Origin: an uncultured Bacillota bacterium
GTDB lineage: Bacteria; Bacillota; Dehalobacteriia; UBA4068; UBA4997
DNA length: 45,246 nt
Reading direction: 5' to 3'
Assembly: GCA_948907985.1 (NCBI GenBank)
Contig: CAQWMM010000010.1
Location: 1 to 45,246, forward strand
Part shown: positions 32,287-40,697 of the stretch, piece by piece
Layout of the letters: each line of letters opens with the position of its first letter
Position numbering within the stretch: position 1 is the first letter of the stretch
Made by a program: the position numbers and the translations under genes
The notes under the pieces: generated by a model
What the model saw: only the letters and a program-made list of their open reading frames with translations
Databases searched by the model: none
Told to the model about the DNA's origin: nothing

Positions 32287-33204
32287 CTAATCATCGCTGT
32301 TCTGCCAATGTGCCGACAAATAAAAAGGCTCGCCGGTTTCTTCATTTATATAATACTTAACCTGCAACTGACTGCCGACCTTAAAGCCGTCTGTTTGGCC
32401 GTCAATAATCATCTGTTCAATCGCCCGGTCAACGCTAATGCCTCCCCTGGCAATTCGTTCACCATAGGCATCATAAACCAGCCGCAGCTCTGGCTCCGCA
32501 TTATTCACAGCTTCGGCAAATGCGGGCTGATTGGCCTCCGACGTTCCCTCATGATCATAGCTAAAGAATGAATATTCATTAAAATTATAATCATTTAAAG
32601 TAGCGGTATAGATAATTCGGTCAGCAATTTTTTCAGCAGACAAGGCTGTCAATTCATAATACAACATTGGTATACTGCCGCCAGCCCAGCCATAATAATA
32701 TTCGCCGTCAAAATCATAATATTTACCGGTATCAATCTGATGCTGTAAGACAACATCACCAAAATGCTGTTGCACCCATTCGTCAAATTCCGTCTTTGCA
32801 ATCATCGCAGAACCGCTGGAACCATATTGGCTGTTATCCGGTACGCTATCCCAAAGGTCTGTCCATTGCAAATAGCCGTTTTCGTCCCAGCCGTTAACAC
32901 CAGCCGTCAGCAGCAGATACCAATAATCCAAGGGATAAGTCGACTGCTCGCCCTCGGCAAACTCCGGCAGATAAAACCACGAATATAGACGACCAAGTGC
33001 AAAATAATACTCTCGCAACTCCGGCGTAGGCTCAATCTCCACGCTTTCGCCGGGTTGCAGCTCAACCGGCGTTAATGGCTGAAACGCATCAGCTGAAAAT
33101 ACATTGCCAGACTGATTATCAGCGGGCGCTGTTTGTTTGCTGAAAAACGCCAGTCCCAAAGCACAGAACACCAGAAACATAAAAAAAACCAAAACTTTTT
33201 TCAT
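32287..33204 (-). CDS. Exported hypothetical protein
   Basis: A 305-residue protein with an N-terminal signal/anchor (MKKVLVFFMFLVFCALGLAFF) and a Tyr/Trp/acid-rich extracytoplasmic body (LYSWFYLPEF, YPLDYWYLLLTAGVNGWDE, KYYDFDGEYYYGWAGGS). No domain recognised. GAGGG lies eight bases before the ATG. It faces the same way as the glycosidase gene and may be an envelope protein. Confidence 0.65.
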   Translation of the reverse strand: MKKVLVFFMFLVFCALGLAFFSKQTAPADNQSGNVFSADAFQPLTPVELQPGESVEIEPTPELREYYFALGRLYSWFYLPEFAEGEQSTYPLDYWYLLLTAGVNGWDENGYLQWTDLWDSVPDNSQYGSSGSAMIAKTEFDEWVQQHFGDVVLQHQIDTGKYYDFDGEYYYGWAGGSIPMLYYELTALSAEKIADRIIYTATLNDYNFNEYSFFSYDHEGTSEANQPAFAEAVNNAEPELRLVYDAYGERIARGGISVDRAIEQMIIDGQTDGFKVGSQLQVKYYINEETGEPFYLSAHWQNSDD

Positions 33205-33249
33205 CAACTACACCCTCGCTTTCAATTTGTGCAATATATTAGATATTGC

Positions 33250-33726
33250 TTATAATTGTTCCTCCTGTTGAACGAATTTTTTCTCTAACTGAAGTAGCGC
33301 TTCTTTCATGTCCAGGCCGCTGCCATAGCCCACCAATTTGCCATTCGCACCAATAACCCGATGACAGGGAACAGCAAGCAAAATAGGATTCTGATGATTC
33401 GCCATACCTACGGCCCGGCAAGCCCTGGGGTTGCCAACCGCAGTGGCAATCTCCCCATAGGTGCATGTTTCGCCGTAGGGAATGGCGCACAATTCCTGCC
33501 ACACCTTCCGCTGAAATTCTGTACCCCGGAGGATGTAAGGAAAATCAAACTCCCGGCGCTGGCCGTTCAAATACTCCGTAACCTGCTGAAACACCATATC
33601 GGTCAGAGCCGTTCTTCCCTCGCTGCAAACAGGCTCACTTGTCCGCATAAGGAGGGTAACGGCGTCGTCTTGGTATCCAATTTTGAGTTTGTCAAAGGGA
33701 AACGGATAAACCGCATAGTTATTCAT
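33250..33726 (-). CDS. ogt: Methylated-DNA--protein-cysteine methyltransferase
   Basis: A 158-residue suicide repair protein for O6-alkylguanine. The acceptor Cys is C121 in LLAVPCHRVIG. The HTH region FQRKVWQELCAIPYGETCTYGEIA and the Asn-hinge GNPRACRAVGMAN are canonical. The start overlaps the stop of a glycosylase remnant by ATGA. Confidence 0.95.
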   Translation of the reverse strand: MNNYAVYPFPFDKLKIGYQDDAVTLLMRTSEPVCSEGRTALTDMVFQQVTEYLNGQRREFDFPYILRGTEFQRKVWQELCAIPYGETCTYGEIATAVGNPRACRAVGMANHQNPILLAVPCHRVIGANGKLVGYGSGLDMKEALLQLEKKFVQQEEQL

Positions 33727-33923
33727 GTTTTATATTCTCCTTTCGATATTTGCTGGGCGTTTTCCCGGTTTACTGTGCGGTTTGAAAAAAGCAGATCACC
33801 GTCCACGGCCCGGTTGATATGTTCGATTTTGTCAACGGCATCACCCAAGCGCTTATCTCTGGCTTTCAAATAAGGTATTTCTTTCTCGCCATATTCAAAG
33901 AACATCACAAACACCTCGTACAT
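33723..33923 (-). pseudogene. Remnant of an AlkA-like 3-methyladenine DNA glycosylase
   Basis: A 66-codon ORF. YFEYGEKEIPYLKARDK-like text (here FFEYGEKEIPYLKARDKRL) and GDAVDKIEHINR match the N-terminus of Clostridial DNA-3-methyladenine glycosylase 2. The next part is garbled, keeps only QQIS of the catalytic-domain start, and runs into KGEYKT and stop. The HhH and catalytic Asp are missing, so it is not an active glycosylase. It precedes ogt as in intact repair operons and may survive as its leader. Confidence 0.65.
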
Positions 33924-34054
33924 GAATTATAGCACAATCTGAAATAAATTGCAATTTTTTGTCAAATAGATTTTTTAACCTGGCTGATGTTGATTTTCTG
34001 TTCCCGGTATGCTATGCTTATAATACAGCTAACCAAGCGAAAGGAGCCAACGCC

Positions 34055-34627
34055 ATGGATACCAACCTTGCCTATGCCGACGAATGCCGCGACGAACTGA
34101 TTAACGGCTTTATCGTGATGATGTCGCCCCGGCCCAAGACCGACCACAACCTAACAACCTTTAATATTGCCAGCATTTTTAAGCATTATCTGAAAGGAAA
34201 ACGCTGCACGCCGTTTCCCGACGGCGAAGATCTCTTTTTATCAGAAAAGGACCGCTTTGTGCCGGACGGCATGATTGTCTGTGATCCGGATAAAATTAAA
34301 AATGACGGCGTATACGGCGCGCCAGACCTGGTGGTTGAGGTGCTCTCGCCCGCCACCGCCAAACGGGATAAGGGCTATAAAAAGGACGCTTACGAACAGG
34401 CCGGCGTTAAGGAATATTGGATTGTTAATACAACCGACAAATCTATTGAGCAGTATTTTCTGACTGACGGCAAATATGTTCTAAATGAGGTATACTCTGT
34501 CTATCCCGATTATATCTTAAAAGGAATGACCGAAGAAGAGATTGCCGCCATTCCCACCGAGTTTAAGTGCAGCCTGTTTGACGACCTGCTGATTAAGCTG
34601 GAAGATGTGTTTGAGCGAATACAATAA
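34055..34627 (+). CDS. Uma2-family (DUF820) putative endonuclease, copy A
   Basis: A 190-residue protein of the PD-(D/E)XK-like Uma2 family, abundant in cyanobacteria and some Clostridia. It has RDELINGFIVMMSPRPKTDHN, DRFVPDGMIVCDP, the PDLVVEVLSPATAKRDKGYKKDAYEQAG core with D, E and K, and KEYWIV. Its function in cells is unknown. The start is ATG at 34055 with AAAGGAG upstream; a longer frame from 33959 is not supported. Confidence 0.88.
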   Translation: MDTNLAYADECRDELINGFIVMMSPRPKTDHNLTTFNIASIFKHYLKGKRCTPFPDGEDLFLSEKDRFVPDGMIVCDPDKIKNDGVYGAPDLVVEVLSPATAKRDKGYKKDAYEQAGVKEYWIVNTTDKSIEQYFLTDGKYVLNEVYSVYPDYILKGMTEEEIAAIPTEFKCSLFDDLLIKLEDVFERIQ

Positions 34628-34649
34628 CCAAGCGAAAGGAGCCACCACT

Positions 34650-35222
34650 ATGAATACCAACCTTGCTTATGCGGACGAGCAGCGCGACGAGCTGATTAAC
34701 GGCTTTATCGTAATGATGTCGCCCCGGCCCAAGACCGACCACAATCTAACCACTGGAAATATTTACAGCATTTTCAAGCACTATCTAAAAGGGAAACGCT
34801 GTACGCCGTTCCCCGATGGTGAAGACCTCTATTTATCAGAAAAAGACCGCTTTGTGCCGGACGGGATGATTGTCTGCGATCCGGATAAAATTAAAAGCCG
34901 CGGCGTTTATGGCGCGCCAGACTTGGTAGTGGAAGTACTCTCGCCAGCTACCGCCAAAAGGGATAAAGGCTATAAAAAAGACGTCTACGAGCAGGCCGGC
35001 GTTAAAGAATACTGGATTGTCAGCACCACCGATAAATCCATTGAGCAGTATCTTCTGACCAACGGCAAATTTGTTCTGCATGAGATTTACTCCTTAAACG
35101 GCGATTATCCGCCGGAAGAGATGACCGAAGAGGAAAAGGCCGCCCTGCTTACCGAGTTTAAGTGCAGCCTGTTTGACGACTTGCTGATTAAGCTGGAGGA
35201 TGTGTTTGAGCGGATTAAATAA
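34650..35222 (+). CDS. Uma2-family putative endonuclease, copy B (tandem duplicate)
   Basis: A 190-residue near-copy of the gene at 34055: the same catalytic core, with changes concentrated near residue 28-33 and in the last third. Even the leader AACCAAGCGAAAGGAGCCA is duplicated, and the gap between the genes is only 22 bp. It is a recent tandem duplication that keeps both frames open. Confidence 0.88.
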   Translation: MNTNLAYADEQRDELINGFIVMMSPRPKTDHNLTTGNIYSIFKHYLKGKRCTPFPDGEDLYLSEKDRFVPDGMIVCDPDKIKSRGVYGAPDLVVEVLSPATAKRDKGYKKDVYEQAGVKEYWIVSTTDKSIEQYLLTNGKFVLHEIYSLNGDYPPEEMTEEEKAALLTEFKCSLFDDLLIKLEDVFERIK

Positions 35223-35249
35223 ACAATCGCTAAGTGTTCACACAAAAAT

Positions 35250-35286
35250 AAGCGCAGTATTCGCGATTAAGCAGAATACTGCGCTT
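35250..35286. terminator. Strong hairpin downstream of the Uma2 pair
   Basis: Perfect 13-bp stem AAGCGCAGTATTC (35250-35262) / GAATACTGCGCTT (35274-35286). On the minus strand it is followed by TTATTTTTGTGTGAACAC, like the hairpin at 18615-18680. The rest of 35287-35467 holds only a small GGCG/CGCC hairpin near 35323 and no supportable gene. Confidence 0.7.
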
Positions 35287-35467
35287 GCTCTATTTACTAG
35301 AGTGAACAAGAAATTTTTTTCAGGCGTTTTGTTAACGCCCAGGGAGAGGTGTGGCAGAGGCCGCCCTTTTTTATTTTTAGCTGCTTTTTTGGATTGTCAG
35401 AAACCGGGCAGCCCTGCCAGAATTTGTCTGATAGTTCACAATCGGAACTTTTTCAGCTTTGTTTAAT

Positions 35468-38400
35468 TTATTTTGCGATATTTTCAGAATATCTCATTAA
35501 CAAAGCTGCAATTTCGGCTCTGGTGGCGTTGCCTTGTGGACGTAAGGCGCCGTTATCACCATTCATCAAGCCCTCGCCAACTGCCCAGCCAATAGCGGTC
35601 TTAGCCCAGCTGCTAACTTTGGCTGCGTCGCTAAAGTTGGAAATGCTGCCGGTAACTGTGGTATCGAACTGCTTATAGGCAGCGTAACGATACAGGATAG
35701 CAGCGATCTGTTCGCGAGTTACGTTATCATTCGGGCCAAAGCGGCCATCCTCATAACCATTTACAATATTGTTGCGAGCAGCCCAGGCCACAGCGGAGCT
35801 GTAATACTGGCCGCCAGCGGAAACATCTTTGAAAGAATTAGCATTCTGAACAGCCGGCTCACCCTCCATACGATACAGAACAGTTACGATCTGCGCACGG
35901 GTGGTCTTATCGTTCGGGCCAAAGCGGCCGTCTTCATAGCCGTTCATCAAACCATTTTCGGCAACGTAGTTGATATACTCGGCATACCAGGCGTCAGCAG
36001 CCACGTCAGAGAAACGCTTATCAACATTTGTCTTGTTTTCGTCGTCTTTCTTGTCAGTGCCGTCAACCTTCACAAATGCAGGCGTAACGGTAATCTTGCC
36101 AGCCGGCATAGTGAATGTGTACTTGTTATCGCTAATCTTGGTCAACTCAACAGCGTTGCCCTTGTTGTCGGTAACAGTAATAGTATCCAGCTTGTAACCG
36201 TCGGCAGGTTTGGCGTTCAAAGTAACAGTCTGGCCACGGGTAGGTCTGCTGGGGCTTACGGTAACTTTACCGCCGGTAACATTAGTAGCAACGCTTACAT
36301 TGCTGCTGGAACCGCCGCCGCCACCGCCAATAGAGCCGCCACCAGAAATTACATCGCCAGTTTTATCATCTTTCCATACAGCGGTCAAAGTCATATCTCC
36401 AGATACTTTAATTGTAGCACCATCTGCATACTCATTTCCGCCGTTAGACCAATGATCAAATGTCGCGCCAGATTTGTAGAAACCAAGTTCCTTAACCGTC
36501 GGCAAAGTATACTCTGTCGGCACTTTGTTGCCGTCTTTATCATTCGGTGTTATTTGAACATCTGTAGTAACATCTTCGCCTTCGCCCTTGCCGGATTTAA
36601 ATGTGATATTATAAACCAGCGCTTCAGCAGCTACTACATATTCAGAAAAATGATTGGTAGTCATAGTGATTGTTTTACCACTCAATTTTGCATGCATATC
36701 TTTCAGAACACCGTTGTTTACAAAATAAACATATGCGTTGTCTTCAATACCCTCAGGAGCCGCAAATTTTACAGTGATATTGGCTTTGGTGCTATTAATT
36801 ACATTAGAGCGAGATAATTTAAGTGCGAAATCATAAGTAGCTTTAATTTTCTCTTGAAGAGCAGAATTTGTTACACTATTATTATCTTTTTTAACAGCTG
36901 TAAGCGTAATATTTTGACCGGCACCTGCTGCAAAACCAGCCTCAGCCAAGTCTTGAACAGCAACATCGCCCAATGTAATTGTGGCTACATTAGTAATAAA
37001 GTCAACAGTCTTTGCGTCTTTCAGGGTAGCCGCAGTTATGGGATCAATATTAACAACAACATTGGTTATACTGTCATCAATATTATCACCAATTTTGGTT
37101 ACAACATTAAACGTAGCTGTTGTTTTAGTAGCTTCAGCAGAGCCCTCTGTTTTGGTACCAGCGCCATTAAAGGTACCGGTAACTTTTACAGTCTGGGTTG
37201 CACCATCGGTAGTCGCAACTGCTTTCAAAGGTTCAATCTTAACCCACATAGCCTGCAATTCAGTATCATTGGCATAAATTACATCAGTTGTTACAGGCTT
37301 AGATGCGTCAGCAAAACCCCAACCCATAAATTTGTACTCATCTCTGGTAGGAGCATCTGCCAATTTAGACAGTTTACCCTGTTCATTGGTTGTCAATTTT
37401 ACAACGCCGTCTTTATCAGCAACACCCTCGGCAAATTTGCCCTCGCCAGCGTTAAAGGTAACAGTAACCGGCTTGTAAGCAACTTTAACCGTACGGGTTG
37501 CTTTTACACTGGAACCGGAAAGTGTTGCGGTAATTGTGGCCTCGCCATAACCAACAGCGGTAACATTGCCCTTGTAGTCAACTGTGGCAACCTTGTCATT
37601 GCTGGAAGTCCAGCTAATGGGCATGGTAATCTCCTTGCCATCAGCCTTAACAACAACTTCCATAGCTTTGGTTCTTTCAGCTTCAGTGCCGTTTACCAAC
37701 AATTCCATGCGAGAATTTTCTTTCATGGCGATTGTGTAAGTAGCTGGGTCAACATACAGTACATAGGATGCTCTTGCAAGCTCTTTCATAACAGTGTTGC
37801 CCTTGTCATCCTTAACTACTTCTACCGTTACTTTGCCGTCTTTATCCGTAACTTCTTTGGTTTCGGGAACAGTCAAAACGGCGGCAACCACAACTTTTGT
37901 TTCTTCTTTAACTTCTTTAGCGGTAACAGTAGCCTTGCGACCGTTAGCACTCAAAGTAACAACGTCTTCCGGCTCAACAGACCAGGTTAAAACTGCGTCT
38001 TTATTGATTGCAGCAATCTCCTTGATTGTTTCGTTTTCTCTCAAAACAGCAGTCAATGTAGCAGTTTTTGTGCTGCCGGTCAACCATTCAACATTATTAG
38101 CAGAATTAATTTCCACTGAATATGTTGTAACGCCAGGAACAGTTTTATCTTCAACAAATGTGGCAGTAACAGTTACGTCAGCGCCCGGCATTACAAAAGA
38201 TTTGCCATCAGCAGCAAGATTAACATTACCACCATCATTAGCCGTTACTACAACCTTATCCAGCTTATAACCGGCGTTCGGATTTACAGTCAAAGTAACA
38301 GTATCGCCAACTTTCGCAGTAGTCTTGTCAGCAGTAACAGTGCCGTTAGTTGCAGTTGCAACATTTACAGTGAAACTGTCAGGATCTTTCTCTGTAACAG

Positions 38401-38791
38401 TCAAAGCAACATCTTTAACAGCTACGGTTGTGCCGACAGGTACAGTAACGCCGGTTACGGTACCTGTCAAAGTAACATTGCCGGCCTTAGTTGCTGTTAC
38501 AGTGTTATCGGAAACAGTAACCGCACCGGTGCTGCCATCTTTTACAGTCCAATTAACTTTCGGAGTCCCATCAAGCTTTGTAATCGGATAAGTTGTAATA
38601 TCGGTGTCAACAGTGTAAGTGCCAAGTGTAATCGTTGCAGTTCCACCTAAAGCAACGGTCGGATCTACGTCAGCGCCGATAGTATAAACATGCGTTTCAG
38701 CAGCCTTAGGTTCAGCAGCAAACGCCGAAACCGGCAGCATGGTAAAAATCATGCAAAAAATTAACAGCTTGGCTAAAAATTTCTTACTCAT
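35468..38791 (-). CDS. Large SLH-domain surface protein with Ig-like and InlB repeats
   Basis: An 1107-residue secreted protein. It has a signal peptide (1-25, ending VSAFAAE), then Thr/Val-rich Ig-like and bacterial-repeat modules (for example NGTVTADKTTAKVGDTVTL and a BIG2-like WTSSNDKVATVDYKGNVTAV). Two InlB-B-type repeats end in FMGWGF and FDHWSNGG. A Gly/Ser linker (GGGSIGGGGGGSSS) follows, then another bacterial repeat, and three SLH domains at the C-terminus (DVAADAWYAEYINYVAENGL, DVSAGGQYYSSAVAWAARNN, DAAKVSSWAKTAIGWAVGEG). The SLH domains should anchor it to secondary wall polymers; the stalk suggests an adhesin or S-layer-associated protein. GGAG lies 13 bases before the ATG. Its upstream region carries the invertible element. 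Confidence 0.93.
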   Translation of the reverse strand: MSKKFLAKLLIFCMIFTMLPVSAFAAEPKAAETHVYTIGADVDPTVALGGTATITLGTYTVDTDITTYPITKLDGTPKVNWTVKDGSTGAVTVSDNTVTATKAGNVTLTGTVTGVTVPVGTTVAVKDVALTVTEKDPDSFTVNVATATNGTVTADKTTAKVGDTVTLTVNPNAGYKLDKVVVTANDGGNVNLAADGKSFVMPGADVTVTATFVEDKTVPGVTTYSVEINSANNVEWLTGSTKTATLTAVLRENETIKEIAAINKDAVLTWSVEPEDVVTLSANGRKATVTAKEVKEETKVVVAAVLTVPETKEVTDKDGKVTVEVVKDDKGNTVMKELARASYVLYVDPATYTIAMKENSRMELLVNGTEAERTKAMEVVVKADGKEITMPISWTSSNDKVATVDYKGNVTAVGYGEATITATLSGSSVKATRTVKVAYKPVTVTFNAGEGKFAEGVADKDGVVKLTTNEQGKLSKLADAPTRDEYKFMGWGFADASKPVTTDVIYANDTELQAMWVKIEPLKAVATTDGATQTVKVTGTFNGAGTKTEGSAEATKTTATFNVVTKIGDNIDDSITNVVVNIDPITAATLKDAKTVDFITNVATITLGDVAVQDLAEAGFAAGAGQNITLTAVKKDNNSVTNSALQEKIKATYDFALKLSRSNVINSTKANITVKFAAPEGIEDNAYVYFVNNGVLKDMHAKLSGKTITMTTNHFSEYVVAAEALVYNITFKSGKGEGEDVTTDVQITPNDKDGNKVPTEYTLPTVKELGFYKSGATFDHWSNGGNEYADGATIKVSGDMTLTAVWKDDKTGDVISGGGSIGGGGGGSSSNVSVATNVTGGKVTVSPSRPTRGQTVTLNAKPADGYKLDTITVTDNKGNAVELTKISDNKYTFTMPAGKITVTPAFVKVDGTDKKDDENKTNVDKRFSDVAADAWYAEYINYVAENGLMNGYEDGRFGPNDKTTRAQIVTVLYRMEGEPAVQNANSFKDVSAGGQYYSSAVAWAARNNIVNGYEDGRFGPNDNVTREQIAAILYRYAAYKQFDTTVTGSISNFSDAAKVSSWAKTAIGWAVGEGLMNGDNGALRPQGNATRAEIAALLMRYSENIAK

Positions 38792-38940
38792 TTTTTGTGT
38801 CTTTCTCCTTTCTTAAAACTTGCTTTTCCAATCATTTACAATAGAAAATAATATGATAAAGAAAACCACCTCCAATATTGCGCTAAAAAAATATGCTGTC
38901 CTATTCATATTTTTTTAACATAGGCTAATAATACTAATAG

Positions 38941-38999
38941 AAAAAGGTCGGCAAATTGTTCGCAAAGCTAACCACTTTACGAAATATCCAGCGCCAACC
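38941..38999 (-). terminator. Terminator-like hairpin spanning the left inversion site, in front of the SLH gene
   Basis: Read on the minus strand, GGTTGGC (38993-38999) pairs with GCCGACC (38946-38952). Inside, TTCGTAAAG (38975-38983) pairs with CTTTGCGAA (38959-38967). TTTTT follows at 38941-38945. One arm is inside the invertible segment and the other outside, so inversion would destroy it. Confidence 0.65.
38959..38983. repeat. Left crossover site of the putative invertible segment
   Basis: TTCGCAAAG-CTAACCA-CTTTACGAA: nearly perfect 9-bp inverted arms around a 7-bp spacer, the structure of a tyrosine-recombinase core site. Twenty-one bases (38964-38984) recur exactly, in inverted orientation, at 40708-40728. 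Confidence 0.8.
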
Positions 39000-39035
39000 G
39001 ATACCCCGCGCAGACCTCAACAACCGTTGACCAAT

Positions 39036-39064
39036 TTTTTGACGGCTGAAAAACTTCTATAAAT
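39036..39064. repeat. 29-bp direct repeat, left copy
   Basis: Begins TTTTTGACGGCTGAAAAAC and ends CTATAAAT. It differs by one base from 39383-39411. The two copies bracket the toxin-antitoxin-like cassette. The word GACGGCTAAAAA recurs at 40557, and GGCTAAAAAAC at 40745. Confidence 0.85.
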
Positions 39065-39092
39065 AAAAAAAACACCGAGATTATTTTGCCTA

Positions 39093-39121
39093 TTGACAAA
39101 ACAATTTCGATGTATTAAAAT
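39093..39121 (+). promoter_or_regulatory. Promoter of a candidate antisense RNA
   Basis: TTGACA (39093-39098), 17 bp, TAAAAT (39116-39121). It faces a terminator hairpin about 60-75 bases downstream. Confidence 0.75.
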
Positions 39122-39127
39122 AATAAT

Positions 39128-39207
39128 ATAAGGCACCACTAATAAGCGGCTGGCCTAAAGTTTTAATCTAATGAATTAAACCGCTACTCTCGACCAGTGG
39201 CGGTTTT
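39128..39207 (+). ncRNA. Candidate antisense RNA (type I antitoxin)
   Basis: Predicted from the promoter at 39093-39121 to the hairpin ACCGCTACT/AGTGGCGGT (39180-39188/39196-39204) with its TTTTAT tail, about 80 bases. It overlaps the 3' end of the small toxin-like ORF (39184-39270) on the other strand. Its 5' part (GGCACCA then GCGGCTGGCCTAA) resembles the 5' part of the opposing transcript. Confidence 0.55.
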
Positions 39208-39270
39208 ATGCTTTTTAAGCTTAATATTTATTACGACATGAAAATGCCATACATCAAAGCTAATACGCAT
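39184..39270 (-). CDS. Candidate type I toxin peptide, 28 residues
   Basis: The peptide begins MRISFDVWHFHVVINIKLK and ends with a basic and polar tail: a hydrophobic stretch followed by Lys/His residues, the usual make-up of membrane-active type I toxins. AAAGGAGG stands seven bases before the ATG. It has a consensus promoter and a convergent antisense promoter. An 11-codon leader ORF (39286-39321, MKNGRRLAKPL) ends on its ribosome site. I cannot assign it to a named family. Confidence 0.6.
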   Translation of the reverse strand: MRISFDVWHFHVVINIKLKKHKTATGRE

Positions 39271-39334
39271 AAGCTTCACCTCCTTTCACAGAGGTTTAGC
39301 CAGCCGCCTACCGTTTTTCATGGTGCCTGCTTAT

Positions 39335-39363
39335 ATTATAAATTATTTGTAAAAATATGTCAA
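39335..39363 (-). promoter_or_regulatory. Promoter of the candidate toxin
   Basis: On the minus strand TTGACA (39358-39363), 17 bp, TATAAT (39335-39340); perfect consensus. Confidence 0.8.
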
Positions 39364-39382
39364 GAAACAAAAGTTATAAAGC

Positions 39383-39411
39383 TTTTTGACGGCTAAAAAA
39401 CTTCTATAAAT
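39383..39411. repeat. 29-bp direct repeat, right copy
   Basis: Begins TTTTTGACGGCTAAAAAAC and ends CTATAAAT, abutting the recombinase stop codon (39412-39414). One mismatch to 39036-39064. Confidence 0.85.
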
Positions 39412-40515
39412 CTAAATCTGCAAGCCTTTCAAAAAATTAATTGTTTCCATATTATTACGTTTCTGGGCCATACTGGGGTGAACGTATAACTGCATGGTTA
39501 TACTGACCTTAGCATGGCCTAAAATTTCACTAAGGCTCTTCACATCTCCGCCAGCCTCAATATAAATGCTGGCAAATGTATGGCGTAAAGTATGGAAGTT
39601 ACGCCGTCTAATGTCAAGTTTTTTCAGCAAAGCGGCAAAATGATATTGCAGCGTGCGCGGCTCCAGGGGCTTAGCGCCTGCCAAAATATATTCTCCCTGA
39701 CTGTTTTTCTGCCAATTATGCAGCAGCGTAATCAGCTCTGCCGTCAGCGGAATAATTCGCCGGGAACTTTCACTTTTAGGGGTTTGAATAAACAGCTGGG
39801 ATTTACCGCTAATAGTCAGGCGTTGAACATTCCGCCGAACAATCAGCGTTTGAGCGACAAAATCCACATCCTGCCACTTCAGCGCGCAAACCTCACCCAA
39901 ACGCAGGCCGCAGTTTAAGGCCAGCATCACAGCCAAATTCTGCGGGTTAAAATCGGCCAAAGTTTTTTGGGTAAGGCGTTTTATTTCCGGTCGGCTGAAC
40001 GGTTCTATATTTTTATGCTTAACAGCCGGCGCTTTCAAATCGGCAATCCCGATGGCCTGCGGCAAATAATATTCCTTGGCCGCCATCTTAATAGCCGCCT
40101 TGACCACAAATAAAATATCGCTGACAGTTTTCGAGGCTAAATATTTATACTTTTGCAGCAAAAAAATTGAAAGTTTTTTAACCGTCAGTTGTCCAATATT
40201 AATCCGCCCAAATTCTGGCAGTAAATGAACATTGATAATGCTTTCATAATGACGATAGCTGGACAGCTTAATAATATTATGCTTAGAAGCAAGCCAAAGC
40301 AGGAAAAGTTTTTCAGCCGTCATTTGGCAATGCGGCAAATGAGCGCTATTCTTTCGAGCCTGCTCTTTGCAGGTTAAAAGCTTGCTTTTAACCTCTGCGT
40401 AACTTTTGGCATAAACCGACAGCTGCTTGCGCGAGCCGTCCGACTGATACGCGTAATAACGTCCCTCCCAACGGTTATCCTTGCGTTTATAAATGTTTTC
40501 TCCTCTTTTGGGCAT
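39412..40515 (-). CDS. Tyrosine recombinase inside the invertible segment
   Basis: A 367-residue integrase-type tyrosine recombinase with all catalytic residues: R205 (GLRLGEV), K247 (TPKSESSRR), H308 and R311 (HTLRHTF), H334 (LGH) and nucleophile Y344 (MQLYVH). The N-terminus (MPKRGENIYKRKDNRWEGRY) is an arm-type DNA-binding domain, and a SAM-like core-binding domain follows (about 65-155). ACAGGAGG precedes the ATG at 40515. It lies between two inverted core sites, with arm-like TGACGGCTAAAAA words around it. So it most likely inverts its own segment; an origin as an integrase of a decayed element is the alternative. Confidence 0.92.
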   Translation of the reverse strand: MPKRGENIYKRKDNRWEGRYYAYQSDGSRKQLSVYAKSYAEVKSKLLTCKEQARKNSAHLPHCQMTAEKLFLLWLASKHNIIKLSSYRHYESIINVHLLPEFGRINIGQLTVKKLSIFLLQKYKYLASKTVSDILFVVKAAIKMAAKEYYLPQAIGIADLKAPAVKHKNIEPFSRPEIKRLTQKTLADFNPQNLAVMLALNCGLRLGEVCALKWQDVDFVAQTLIVRRNVQRLTISGKSQLFIQTPKSESSRRIIPLTAELITLLHNWQKNSQGEYILAGAKPLEPRTLQYHFAALLKKLDIRRRNFHTLRHTFASIYIEAGGDVKSLSEILGHAKVSITMQLYVHPSMAQKRNNMETINFLKGLQI

Positions 40516-40555
40516 GACGTTTCCTCCTGTTCTCTGCCAAAACTGACCATAGTCC

Positions 40556-40569
40556 TGACGGCTAAAAAC
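40556..40569. repeat. Arm-type repeat TGACGGCTAAAAAC upstream of the recombinase
   Basis: Same word and same orientation as the core of the 29-bp repeats at 39036 and 39383. Probable arm-binding site for the recombinase. Confidence 0.5.
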
Positions 40570-40653
40570 CCTCAAAGCTGTAATATTTTAATAAAAATTT
40601 GTTATATCCAATAAACGATTTATTAAATTGTGATAAAATCTAATCTTATTCTC

Positions 40654-40682
40654 TTGACTTTTGCAGAAAATAGAAATATAAT
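40654..40682 (+). promoter_or_regulatory. Outward promoter at the right end of the invertible segment
   Basis: TTGACT (40654-40659), 17 bp, TATAAT (40677-40682), 26 bases inside the right crossover site and pointing out of the segment. After inversion it would lie on the minus strand just upstream of the SLH gene and point at it. Confidence 0.8.
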
Positions 40683-40697
40683 AAATAGTGATAATAG

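Noticed and set aside
34605..34649. Upstream extension of the second Uma2 gene
   Set aside because: It overlaps the first copy; the ATG at 34650 has AAAGGAG and matches the start of copy A.
36452..37990. Long + strand frames inside the SLH gene
   Set aside because: Antisense shadows of the Thr/Val-rich stalk; the minus frame has a signal peptide, Ig-like repeats and SLH domains.
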